DNA of 64,000 bases from assembly GCA_028282325.1 (NCBI GenBank), contig JANQID010000052.1, forward strand, positions 1 through 64,000, written 5' to 3'. Positions 25,500 to 33,488 of this stretch are shown one piece after another (the stretch's first letter is position 1; each line of letters begins with the position of its first letter). A model generated the notes under the pieces. The model saw nothing but the letters and a program-made list of their open reading frames with translations, searched no databases and had not been told where the DNA came from. Origin of the DNA: Chloroflexaceae bacterium (GTDB taxonomy: Bacteria; Chloroflexota; Chloroflexia; Chloroflexales; Chloroflexaceae). The position numbers and the translations under genes are program-made.

Positions 25500-26084
25500 T
25501 TAGTGAGCGCCCGTTGGCTCTGATTCGATTGTATAACCGCGAATAATTGCCAGATTCTTAATAATCTCGGAGATGCCCTGAATGATTAACAGCGCAACGC
25601 TGATCAAAATGAACGTTTTGATCGGATAGCGGGGCAAACCGCCAGGATCAGGAGACATCTCCTGGATTGACCAGGAGAAGAGAACGGCTGACCAGGAGAA
25701 ATATAATAGGAGAATACCAAAGGGGATGAGAAAGAGAAGCGCTCCCAACAAGTTTACCCAGGCTTTAGTTTTGGGACTCCAGCGAGCATACATCACATCA
25801 ACGCGTACATGCCCGTTATGCTTAAGCGTAAATGAGGCGCCCAACAGAAAGATAATGGAGAAAAGATACCATTGTAACTCGATCAACACATTCGAACTGA
25901 GATTCTGACCTATCGCGCGCCCGATATAACGTCCGCCGACATTCCAGACGCCAACCAGTACAACGATGGGAATAAGCCAGTATGCCAATGTTCCGACGCC
26001 TTGCGTGAAAGCATCGATGGTTTTTGAAAGACGCAGCAACGCTCGCAACGAGATCCCCCTCCCTGATTCTTGTGTTTCGATCAT
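25500..26084 (-). CDS. dctQ: TRAP transporter small permease (DctQ)
   Basis: A 194-residue four-helix membrane protein. Hydrophobic segments lie at about residues 33-55, 75-92, 112-135 and 153-175; ELQWYLFSIIFLLGASFTLKHNGHVRVD is the DctQ-family signature. It forms the membrane complex with DctM. It is first of the two-gene minus-strand unit, and the 530-bp gap upstream would hold its promoter. The N-terminal ~25 residues are polar. Confidence 0.92.
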   Translation of the reverse strand: MIETQESGRGISLRALLRLSKTIDAFTQGVGTLAYWLIPIVVLVGVWNVGGRYIGRAIGQNLSSNVLIELQWYLFSIIFLLGASFTLKHNGHVRVDVMYARWSPKTKAWVNLLGALLFLIPFGILLLYFSWSAVLFSWSIQEMSPDPGGLPRYPIKTFILISVALLIIQGISEIIKNLAIIRGYTIESEPTGAH

Positions 26085-26614
26085 CCATACACCGGCTATA
26101 TAACAAGCTTACGTTGGTTATGAAATCTGTTGCGTGCGCTCCACAGGCGTCTGTTTGCTGAAACATCGCCCCTAGCTTAGCCTGACAGGTTTACGATGTC
26201 AAGAGGATTGCTATATGCGCCATCAAAAGCCGGTGATACGAGATCATGCATATGCACTACAAAATTCCGACATGATAGAAAAACATCCTATGGACGTATC
26301 TGAAGCGATACCTCCTAAGAATTGTACATCTTATCACTGAATTATAAGATCCGAAAGGAAAAATTATAGCTTACGCGCATAGTACCGGGTTCGCAGGGTT
26401 CTGTCAATAACAGCGTTGGAAATCGGCATGCGCCGGAATATTGCGATTGACACGTGCGCAGCGGCTGCTATGCCGACTTTCGGAAAAGCCCGATTGAGTC
26501 TGAAGACGTAGTCTGTGAGTTTGCCGTCACGCTATCTATGTGCTTAAATCTTGCCCGCTACGATGCAGTATGCTACAATGAGCGCGACTTCACGCAAGGA
26601 ATGAGGAGTGACCT
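26085..26614. other. Intergenic region, 530 bp
   Basis: This divergent gap lies between dctQ and the response regulator. It holds the response regulator promoter at its right end and presumably the dctQ promoter at the left. A short 7-bp hairpin (26328-26334 with 26344-26350) is the only structure noticed. Open frames in it are short and overlap dctQ in antisense. Confidence 0.5.
26551..26579 (+). promoter_or_regulatory. Probable promoter of the response regulator
   Basis: TTGCCC (26551-26556), a 17-bp spacer and TACAAT (26574-26579), 36 bp before the ATG. Confidence 0.55.
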
Positions 26615-26998
26615 ATGACCGATCCATCCGGTCGAAACCCGGCCATTATATTAGTCGAAGATGAGCCCGATATTTTGATCATCCTGCATCGTTTGATGCG
26701 CGATCTGACGGGTGGATATGATATTATCACGGTGAATGGCGGCGCTGAAGCGTTAGCGCACATTGAACTGCGTCCTGTGCCTCTAGTAATTACCGACTAC
26801 AATATGCCGGGAATGAATGGTCTCCAACTCGCCGCTGCGATCAAAGAAACGTCTCCAGACACACGTGTGGTGATGATTACGGCATATGCAACACCCGAAC
26901 TCGAAAAGCGTGCACGTGAACAGCGTGTTGATTATTATCTGCCCAAGCCATTCCCTTTGGATCGCCTGGAACAAATTGTACGTGATGTGCTGCAATAA
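26615..26998 (+). CDS. Single-domain response regulator (CheY-like receiver)
   Basis: A 127-residue stand-alone receiver domain. The acidic pocket is VEDEPD near residues 14-19, the phospho-acceptor aspartate is in VITDYNMPGMNG near residue 57, the conserved threonine follows in MITAYA, and the lysine is in YLPKPFPLD. With no output domain it must act through protein contacts, as CheY or Spo0F do. No histidine kinase is adjacent, so its partner is elsewhere. A good promoter precedes it and a terminator follows, making it monocistronic. An AATGAGGAGTGACC ribosome-binding region supports the start. Confidence 0.92.
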   Translation: MTDPSGRNPAIILVEDEPDILIILHRLMRDLTGGYDIITVNGGAEALAHIELRPVPLVITDYNMPGMNGLQLAAAIKETSPDTRVVMITAYATPELEKRAREQRVDYYLPKPFPLDRLEQIVRDVLQ

Positions 26999-27065
26999 GG
27001 AATGCCAATCTCCTGATATTAAAACTGCATAATAGTATATCTACAAATTGTAGTTTCCTACAGAG

Positions 27066-27092
27066 CCTCACTCTCAGGAGTGGGGTTCATTT
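27066..27092 (+). terminator. Terminator after the response regulator
   Basis: An 8-bp stem (27066-27073 with 27078-27085, one G-U pair) and a TCAG loop, followed by TTCATTTTG. Confidence 0.65.
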
Positions 27093-27269
27093 TGTGGTAA
27101 CAGCTATCTGGCTGGAATAGAATGTCGGTAATATAGATGTCAAGCATATGGGTAGCTATCGCATCAGCCGCTTATCAGCTTATATTCATTGCCTCTTCGA
27201 ATCCGGATGGTATATAAAGATGCCATCAGTACGCAATGTTGCGTTGTATATATGTCGAGAGGTGATAAC

Positions 27270-27425
27270 GTGATCGAAGTAACGAATCTATTTCCAACCG
27301 TATTGTTCGGTATTATGATTGTGCTCACACTGGTGCTCTTGCCGATGCTCAACGAAGAGCACTCTCTGCGCTGCGATGATGAGCAGCGCACCGACGAGTT
27401 ATATCTGCGTAAGCAGAGTAAGTGA
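27270..27425 (+). CDS. Small single-pass membrane protein, unknown
   Basis: A candidate 51-residue protein starting at GTG 27270, with AGAGGTGA just upstream. It has one strong hydrophobic segment (FPTVLFGIMIVLTLVLLPML, about residues 8-27) and a charged C-terminal tail rich in Glu, Asp, Arg and Lys. Upstream in-frame ATGs at 27252 and 27189 are possible but less well supported by ribosome-binding sites. It ends 25 bp before the convergent nucleotidyltransferase gene. I do not recognise a family; the clear hydrophobic/charged layout is the main reason to believe it is real. Confidence 0.45.
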   Translation: MIEVTNLFPTVLFGIMIVLTLVLLPMLNEEHSLRCDDEQRTDELYLRKQSK

Positions 27426-27449
27426 GAGCATCACCTTTCACTTGCGTCA

Positions 27450-29114
27450 TTATGCCGATTGATTTGCAGCGAGTTGGCGAATCAGCGCCAGCGCTTCCTC
27501 TCGTGTATGAATTTCCCCTGCTGCTTGCGCCTCCTGCACCTCGCGCAAAAGTTCACCCACCCGTTTACCGGGACCGATACTGAGCGCACGCATAATCTCG
27601 TTCCCATCTAACAAAGGGCGTGTTGGTTGTGCGGGCGGGCTCCAGTAAGCATCCAGAAGTGATGTGACCCAGGCGATATGTTGGCTCCAGTCGCGTGGAT
27701 CGATATGCGGGCCGCGTGTTGCCAGATGATCTGCCAGTTCGTGAATCAACACATCCGGTCTGGCATCCTCGGTGTCACGGAAGAAACGCACGAATGCCCG
27801 ACGAGTACTATGTTCGGCGGTACGGAGTTGCCCCGGCCGCATATGATGGCGGACGATCAGGGCGGTATAGGCAATTTCCTGACGATTGAGCCGCAATCGT
27901 TGGCTGATTGCAGCGACCGTGTCTGCGCCGATCTCTTGATGACCGTAGAACACTACCCCTCCGTCCGGCTTCATTTGGCGCGTCTGTGGTTTGGCAATGT
28001 CATGAAGCAATGCTGCCAGCTTGAGCGCCGCCGCCCGTGAACGCCCTCCGCGAGTCCTGGCGCTTAAATGATTGCGTAAGCGCTCAGCATATGGCAATTT
28101 GCACGACAACGTCGGATGTGTTTGAACCGCAACAGGAAGGCATTTTTGCCGGTTCTCCGCGATATTTTGAACCCCTATGCCGTGGAGCAGCCACTCGACG
28201 CATACCACCGTTTCCAAAGAATGTTCAAGCACCGGCAAGAAATGCACAATGGGTTGTTCACATGCTCGCGCCGACTCAAGTTCGGGAAATATGCGCGTTA
28301 GGGCCCCTGTAGCATCCAGGTAGATAAGCCAGCGTGCGGAATCGGGCATCTCCAGAATTTTGAACAACTCATCACGTACTCGTTCCGGGGCGACATAGGC
28401 AAGTAACGATGCCGAGTTCCGAATTGCATCATCAAGCTCCGGGACGATGCGCATACGTAAGCTGGCTGCCAGACGTACAGCGCGTAAGAGGCGCAACGGA
28501 TCGTCGATGAGACTGGAGGGCGTGCAACAACGCAGAGTGCGCGTGGCGAGATCGCGCAAGCCGTCGCATGGGTCGATAACAACCGAAGGCTGCCAACATA
28601 GGCCGTCTCGTAGCCAGATCGCGTCGGGAATGAGCGGAAGCGCTAGTGCGTTAATCGTAAAATCGCGTAACCGAAGGTCTTCTTCGAGGGTTGGCCCGCG
28701 TAGTTGCGATAGGTCTACAACCAATCGTTGATCGGTGCGCGGTGCGTAGACGACACGTCCCGTTCCGTACTCATTATGCAGCGCTACAAACGAAGCGTTC
28801 TGCGAATCGGCGAAAGAACGCGCGAGTTCAAGTCCGTTGACGGAGACCGCGATGTCGAGATCTTCGAGTGCGCGGCCAAGGGCGATGTCACGCACTGTGC
28901 CGCCGACCAGCCAGGCCGACGCACCACGATCTTCGCAAAATGCCGCTAGATGTTGCAGCACTGTGATAACGCTGGCGTCTGCTGTATTTGAGTTGTTAGC
29001 GTTCAAGTTATTTATCGCAGTATTAGTCACTAGGTCGGACAACGTACGAACGGAGCCAGCGAGAAAGCGGCGAAGGCGATCGTGACTGATCTGCCCACCG
29101 AGCAATGCCGGCAA
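27450..29114 (-). CDS. CCA-adding enzyme / poly(A) polymerase family nucleotidyltransferase with HD domain
   Basis: A protein of up to 554 residues. The class II nucleotidyltransferase head shows LVGGTVRD, then LGRALEDLDIAV with the catalytic DxD pair, and RDFTINALAL. The tail has an HD phosphohydrolase domain (AALLHDIAKPQT, near residue 370, then IVRHHMRPGQL), as in bacterial CCA enzymes that also hydrolyse 2',3'-cyclic phosphates. It most likely matures tRNA 3' ends; poly(A) polymerase activity is the alternative. No ATG exists near the N-terminus: the longest form begins with TTG 29114, and a GTG at 29030 is an equal candidate, so the start is uncertain. It is monocistronic. Confidence 0.85.
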   Translation of the reverse strand: MPALLGGQISHDRLRRFLAGSVRTLSDLVTNTAINNLNANNSNTADASVITVLQHLAAFCEDRGASAWLVGGTVRDIALGRALEDLDIAVSVNGLELARSFADSQNASFVALHNEYGTGRVVYAPRTDQRLVVDLSQLRGPTLEEDLRLRDFTINALALPLIPDAIWLRDGLCWQPSVVIDPCDGLRDLATRTLRCCTPSSLIDDPLRLLRAVRLAASLRMRIVPELDDAIRNSASLLAYVAPERVRDELFKILEMPDSARWLIYLDATGALTRIFPELESARACEQPIVHFLPVLEHSLETVVCVEWLLHGIGVQNIAENRQKCLPVAVQTHPTLSCKLPYAERLRNHLSARTRGGRSRAAALKLAALLHDIAKPQTRQMKPDGGVVFYGHQEIGADTVAAISQRLRLNRQEIAYTALIVRHHMRPGQLRTAEHSTRRAFVRFFRDTEDARPDVLIHELADHLATRGPHIDPRDWSQHIAWVTSLLDAYWSPPAQPTRPLLDGNEIMRALSIGPGKRVGELLREVQEAQAAGEIHTREEALALIRQLAANQSA

Positions 29115-29685
29115 GCCCGTCGCTGTCGTCTGCCTGAACGAGCTTATCAGATAGTCGCTATAGAGTAGAGGTCGAGAAGCTCATCGTTTGTCATACTTTG
29201 GAGTCTGTCACACTACTCGATTCGTTGGCGCGCAAGGTGAGTCAGTCATCTCAGCATGTCGCCTTAAATTCGGCAGTATTGCATACAAAGGCTAATGATT
29301 GTATATTATATCATGATACGCAGATAATGAGCGGTGAGATAATGCAAATGAGTGCCAGATGTCTCTGGAAAAACCTAAAGATGAATATAAAATTACAATA
29401 AATTGTTATGGTTTATAGAAATCTGATATGACGTATCCTGACGATAAAAGTGTCAATAGAAAGATTGATGGTATTTTATTATGAAGGTGCGATTGTGTTG
29501 TATCGGATTATATTATATTGATATAGGGATGAGCCAACGTCGTATAGCGGGAATACCTATATGAGACTGACCCTTTAGTACTATGTTGATTGTTGACAGT
29601 CGAAATGCCGCATGCTATAGTAGAGTCATACCGCTTTTAATATAGTACTACAATGAGAATTGTCGCATGATGTATGACCTGACCC
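29115..29685. other. AT-rich intergenic region, 571 bp
   Basis: This stretch between the nucleotidyltransferase and the transposase remnant is clearly richer in A and T than the rest of the window. The palindrome TAGTACTA occurs twice (29576-29583 and 29643-29650). A 67-codon plus-strand frame at 29198-29401 has no ribosome-binding site and is not called. It may be partly foreign DNA brought in with the IS. Confidence 0.45.
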
Positions 29686-30253
29686 TTATGCCCGAATGGG
29701 CGGCGCCAGTAACAGCGTCTGCGGATCAATCGGAGCATCCCTATTGGCGATCCAGCGTTCGGTGCGTTGCCGGTGCGCGCGTTCTGCCGCTGCGTGGCGG
29801 CGATCGTAATAGGCCAGGCGCTCCAGCACGCGGTCGAGCGTTGGTTGTGGCGCTGGCAGCAGCACATGCAGGAGCAGGCACACCTGCGCCAGGCTCAGGC
29901 GCGGGGCCTTTATTTTCAGCCGGATTTGCCCGCGCACCAGGAAAAAGTGCGCCAGGATCACCAAGGTCATATATGGCAGCGCAGAATGGCGGCATCATCG
30001 TACTGTCGGTCACAAACTGCTGCATCCCGCGGACGGCGTGTCCGCTCGCGCCCAGTTGCGCGATCACGATCGGCCCGATCGATTTGCGCGGGAGCGGACT
30101 GAGGAGGCCCTGCAGGGAGCGTTCGGCCCAGGTGCGCGACTCGCTCCGGGCAAAGAACGCCCCAGAGATGGCGTGATAGGGTTTGAGCGCCCCCGCCAGA
30201 TCCTGCACATCGGCGGGCGTCAAGGTCAGGGTGGGTACGGTCTCGTTGGTCAT
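29686..30253 (-). pseudogene. IS701-family transposase remnant with internal deletion
   Basis: The N-terminal ~85 residues of an IS701-like DDE transposase are intact from ATG 30253, which has AGGAGG upstream. They read LTLTPADVQDLAGAL, then RSESRTWAERSLQGLLSPLPRKS and LGASGHAVRGMQQFVTDS. Near 30000 the frame changes and the sequence jumps to the family C-terminus (ALPYMTLVILAHFFLV, then RLSLAQVCLLLHVLL), ending at 29686. The central part with the catalytic DDE residues, roughly 250-300 residues, is missing. It cannot be active. It lies directly upstream of the gas vesicle operon. Inverted-repeat ends were not identified. Confidence 0.8.
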
Positions 30254-30731
30254 CACATCCTCCTGCTCAGGCGGCTCTGAACAGGATTATACCAGATCTC
30301 GTTGCAGTATTAGTGCAAAAATGCTTTTCCCAAGGTATTGTTGCCATTACCAAGTAAATGCCTCATCATTGTAATGGTATTCCGGGTGAGCGTCTCTTCT
30401 CGTCCTTGTAAGACGTTTATTTTTGTATAAACAATTATAATCTTTACACACTTGGTCTTTTGGGATTTCCTTATCGCGTCGTAATAGATCTATTTACACT
30501 CATTCAGGTGTGTTGTTCTATACCACGATACAATAGTTTTGTTTGCAATCGTGTGCTGTGTTCTGCGTGACCTGACAAGTTGGTGTCATAGCAACGCAGT
30601 GATTTATGGGCCCCAAGATACGTTGAGGTGGTTTGGGTATTCTCTTTACCTTGTGATTGTCCGTCCGCTAAAGCGTGTCTGTAGCATACAGGGCATGTGG
30701 TCAATCTTTGAGACAAAATGGAGGAAAACAC
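30254..30731. promoter_or_regulatory. gvpA upstream region, 478 bp
   Basis: This AT-rich leader between the IS remnant and gvpA must hold the main gas vesicle promoter. TATAAT occurs at 30436-30441 and TACAAT at 30529-30534, but neither has a convincing -35 box at normal spacing, so an activator-dependent or alternative-sigma promoter is possible. A GGAGG ribosome-binding site lies 8 bp before gvpA. The 67-bp stretch at 30610-30677 is G/T-rich. No gene is seen here. Confidence 0.45.
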
Positions 30732-30950
30732 ATGGCGGTCGAGAAAGTGAACGCGTCCAGCAGCTTGGCAGAAGTGATCGATCGTATTCTGGACAAGGGT
30801 GTTATCATCGATGCTTGGGCTCGTCTCTCGCTGGTCGGTATTGAGTTGCTCGCGATTGAGGCTCGCGTGGTTGTCGCCGGTGTTGACACCTGGCTAAAGT
30901 ATGCTGAGGCTGTTGGCCTGACCGCATCGGCCGAAGCTGCTGCCGCTTAA
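30732..30950 (+). CDS. gvpA: Gas vesicle major structural protein GvpA
   Basis: A 72-residue protein that builds the ribs of the gas vesicle shell. It matches GvpA almost throughout: [42 protein letters not shown] and [11 protein letters not shown] are the helix-strand-strand-helix core, with a short alanine tail. It starts at the ATG preceded by GGAGG. It is the first gene of a 15-gene operon. A weak hairpin with six T residues (30961-30980) and a larger hairpin (31012-31068) follow it, which would explain higher gvpA than accessory-gene expression. It is the only canonical GvpA in the window. Confidence 0.98.
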   Translation: MAVEKVNASSSLAEVIDRILDKGVIIDAWARLSLVGIELLAIEARVVVAGVDTWLKYAEAVGLTASAEAAAA

Positions 30951-30960
30951 GCGTATTCGC

Positions 30961-30980
30961 AGGAGCCTGGCAGGTTTTTT
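30961..30980 (+). terminator. Weak hairpin with T-run after gvpA (attenuator candidate)
   Basis: AGCCT/AGGTT around GGC (30964-30976), extendable by G-U pairs, ends in six T residues (30975-30980), 10 bp after the gvpA stop. It would be a leaky terminator separating abundant gvpA mRNA from the accessory genes. Confidence 0.4.
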
Positions 30981-31011
30981 GCGTTTCGTCGGATTGCTGT
31001 CTTAGGTAAGG

Positions 31012-31068
31012 GGGATGATGACGATGGAATGGTGAAGGTTAATCTCATCTTTCATCGCTCATCATCCC
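31012..31068. repeat. Hairpin between gvpA and gvpC
   Basis: A 15-nt arm at 31012-31026 pairs with 31053-31068, with one bulged base, around a 26-nt loop. It may protect the 3' end of a gvpA-only transcript or act as an attenuator. Confidence 0.6.
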
Positions 31069-31177
31069 TATATTTTATAGATATAGATTTTTCGTTTTTA
31101 TAGAATTGACTGTCCGTGGTTTTGACGATCCGGAATTGGTATGGAACCGTGATAGTTTCCAAGAAACGGAGGATCGC

Positions 31178-32509
31178 ATGAGTCTGCATAACGCGATGGA
31201 TGCGCTGAGTCGGCAATTATTGCAGGCATATAAAGAGCGTCAAGAGGCAGTCATAAGTATGCAGACTGCAACGGCGCAACTGCTGGAGGAACTTTACGAA
31301 TCACATCAAGAGATGGCGGTCGAGCAGCGCGAACGGTTGCAGGCGCAGGTGACAACTCTGCGTGACACGGTAGCAACAATGCTAGACGATCATTATGTGG
31401 CACACCAGGAGATGGCGGTCGAGCAGCGTGAGCGGTTGCAGGCGCAGGTGGCAACTCTGCGTGACACAGTGACAGCGATGCGTGATGACCTCAACGCGGC
31501 GCATCAGGAGATGGCGGTTGAGCAGCGCGAGCGGTTGCAGGCGCAAGCGACAAACTTGCGTGACACGGTGACAGCGATGCGTGATGACCTCAACGCAGCG
31601 CATCAGGAGATGGCGGTCGAGCAGCGTGAGCGGTTGCAGGCGCAGGTGGCAACTCTGCGTGACGCGGTAGCAACAATGCGTGATGACCTCAACGCAGCGC
31701 ACCAGGAGATGGCCGCTGAACAGCGCGAGCGGTTGCAGGCGCAGGTGGCAACTCTGCGTGACGCGGTAGCAACAATGCGTGATGACCTCAACGCAGCGCA
31801 TCAGGAGATGGCGGTCGAGCAGCGCGAACGGTTGCAGGCGCAGGTGGCAACTCTGCGTGACGCGGTGACAGCGATGCGTGATGACCTCAACGCAGCGCAC
31901 CAGGAGATGGCGGTCGAGCAGCGTGAGCGGCTGCAGACGCAAGCGACAAACTTGCGTGATACGGTAGCAACAATGCGTGATGACCTCAACGCAGCGCACC
32001 AGGAGATGGCCGCTGAACAGCGCGAGCGGTTATCTGAAGAACGAGAAGAGTTGCGCGCTGCTGTTGCTGCTACGCGGGGTGAATTGCAACAGGATTACAA
32101 TCAAGCTCGGCAAACGTGGCGTGATCTCCAAGCATCAAAACGCCGCTACAATTTCGTAGAAACCACTGAACCCTCGACGGCTTTCGACGTCACGCCGGAG
32201 GCTTCGCCCCCTCCGCTGGCAATGCAGGAAAGCGAACCTCTTTCACCTCCGCCTATGGAGGAGACATCTGTTCCGATAGTTGCTGATGCATCTTCGCCAG
32301 ATGACGTATTAGCTAAATCCGATGAGCTTTTGGCCATTCGTGGGATTGGGCCCAAGATACAGCAACGCTTGAAATCGGCTGGTATTTTTACCCTTGCCCA
32401 GATGGCCGAAGGTACCCCAGAAGACATTCGTCGGGCATTAGGCGATCTAGCTATTGCGGCTAATTTGGAAGATTGGATTGTTCAGGCAAAAGGCTTGTTA
32501 GCCGGCTGA
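31178..32509 (+). CDS. gvpC: GvpC-like protein: eight 33-residue repeats plus helix-hairpin-helix tail
   Basis: A 443-residue protein. Residues 43-306 are eight consecutive 33-residue units, each starting HQEMA(V/A)EQRERL and ending near MRDDLNAA; units 1-7 are nearly identical (99-bp DNA repeats 31304-31996) and unit 8 has diverged. Exact 33-residue helical repeats are the hallmark of cyanobacterial GvpC, which clamps the outside of the vesicle and stiffens it. A Pro/Ser-rich linker (about 325-380) leads to a C-terminal helix-hairpin-helix domain with LLAIRGIGPKIQQRL, absent from classical GvpC. ATG 31178 has ACGGAGG 6 bp upstream; the longer TTG-started form is rejected. Repeat sequence itself is not close to cyanobacterial GvpC, so function is strong inference. 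Confidence 0.8.
   Translation: MSLHNAMDALSRQLLQAYKERQEAVISMQTATAQLLEELYESHQEMAVEQRERLQAQVTTLRDTVATMLDDHYVAHQEMAVEQRERLQAQVATLRDTVTAMRDDLNAAHQEMAVEQRERLQAQATNLRDTVTAMRDDLNAAHQEMAVEQRERLQAQVATLRDAVATMRDDLNAAHQEMAAEQRERLQAQVATLRDAVATMRDDLNAAHQEMAVEQRERLQAQVATLRDAVTAMRDDLNAAHQEMAVEQRERLQTQATNLRDTVATMRDDLNAAHQEMAAEQRERLSEEREELRAAVAATRGELQQDYNQARQTWRDLQASKRRYNFVETTEPSTAFDVTPEASPPPLAMQESEPLSPPPMEETSVPIVADASSPDDVLAKSDELLAIRGIGPKIQQRLKSAGIFTLAQMAEGTPEDIRRALGDLAIAANLEDWIVQAKGLLAG
31304..32095 (+). repeat. Eight 99-bp tandem coding repeats in gvpC
   Basis: The repeat units begin at 31304, 31403, 31502, 31601, 31700, 31799, 31898 and 31997, each exactly 99 bp and in frame. Units 2-7 differ at only a few positions each, while unit 8 is diverged. 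Such homogeneity implies recent unequal crossing-over and predicts copy-number variation between strains, and assembly collapse in short-read data. Confidence 0.92.
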
Positions 32510-32532
32510 AGTGAGTAGTAGGGTAAATAACC

Positions 32533-33480
32533 GTGACAATGATGAACGAAGCACGCGCCAGATTTGATGGCAGTGATAAGACTGTGCTGATGCTGCGCCC
32601 GCGTTCCGATTTTGTGGAAACCGATACCACGCGTGAAGTGATCGTTCGGGCTCTTGCCTATCTGAAAACTGGATTACCTGTTCATTTTCGTGGTCCCGCC
32701 GGAACGGGGAAAACTAATCTGGCATTGCATGTTGCGGCGCAGTTGCAGCGTCCGGTGATGTTGATCGTAGGGGATGAAGCTCTTACGACAACTGATATGG
32801 TGGGTGATTCCAACGGCTATCGGTATCGTAAGGTGGTTGATCGCTTTATCCACTCGGTAACAAAATATGAAGAAGACGCAGTGCAGCGTTGGGTGGATAG
32901 TCGTTTGACCAGCGCCTGCCGGGAAGGCTTTACACTTGTCTATGATGAGTTTACTCGCTCTCGTCCGGAGACCAATAACGTTTTGTTGAACGTATTGGAA
33001 GAGCGGATGCTCATCTTGCCGACGGGAACGCGTCAGGATAATTACATCAAGGTTCATCCCGATTTTCGTGCAATTTTTACCAGCAACTCGCAAGAATATG
33101 CTGGCGTCCATCAAGTGCAAGATGCGCTTAGTGATCGAATGGTATCTATCGATCTCGACTATTATGATCGAGATACGGAAGTTGCTATTACTGCCGCGCG
33201 CTCTGGCCTGGATCATGTGGCGGCTGCCAGGATTGTAGACGTCGTACGTGATTTTCGCGAGACGCGAGACTACGATCAAGTTCCTACATTGCGAGCCTCT
33301 ATTATGATCGCTCGTGTTACAGTTCAACAGGAGATTTATCCTTCCATCCAAAATGGTCGGTTTGTATCGATCTGTCTGGACATCTTAGGCTCCAAAAGCG
33401 AGTTTACCAACGAAGGTCGAGAGCAGCGAGCGCGACGACAGAAACTCATCTTGAGCCTACTTGAACGACACTGTGGATGA
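32533..33480 (+). CDS. gvpN: Gas vesicle AAA ATPase GvpN
   Basis: A 315-residue MoxR-type AAA ATPase needed for vesicles to grow to full width in other organisms. Walker A is GPAGTGKT near residue 55, Walker B is FTLVYDEFTRS, and the sensor region FRAIFTSNSQEYAGVH is present. It begins 23 bp after gvpC. The GTG at 32533 is used, but in-frame ATGs at 32539 and 32542 are equally possible. GvpN is thought to remodel GvpC or GvpA using ATP. The stop codon region overlaps the next gene's possible start, so the pair is translationally coupled. Confidence 0.95.
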   Translation: MTMMNEARARFDGSDKTVLMLRPRSDFVETDTTREVIVRALAYLKTGLPVHFRGPAGTGKTNLALHVAAQLQRPVMLIVGDEALTTTDMVGDSNGYRYRKVVDRFIHSVTKYEEDAVQRWVDSRLTSACREGFTLVYDEFTRSRPETNNVLLNVLEERMLILPTGTRQDNYIKVHPDFRAIFTSNSQEYAGVHQVQDALSDRMVSIDLDYYDRDTEVAITAARSGLDHVAAARIVDVVRDFRETRDYDQVPTLRASIMIARVTVQQEIYPSIQNGRFVSICLDILGSKSEFTNEGREQRARRQKLILSLLERHCG

Positions 33481-33488
33481 GGTATAGA

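Noticed and set aside
29198-29401. 67-codon open frame in the AT-rich gap
   Set aside because: No ribosome-binding site, biased composition and no recognisable features; likely chance in AT-rich DNA.
31106-31177. TTG start giving a 24-residue longer GvpC-like protein
   Set aside because: No ribosome-binding site; ATG 31178 has ACGGAGG at ideal spacing.
31304-31996. Regular 99-bp repeats that could be mistaken for a CRISPR array
   Set aside because: There are no spacers, the units are contiguous and in frame, and they encode a 33-residue protein repeat.
31382-31999. Long antisense open frames with repeats over the gvpC region
   Set aside because: They arise because the 99-bp coding repeats are open on the other strand as well; no ribosome-binding site and no family resemblance.
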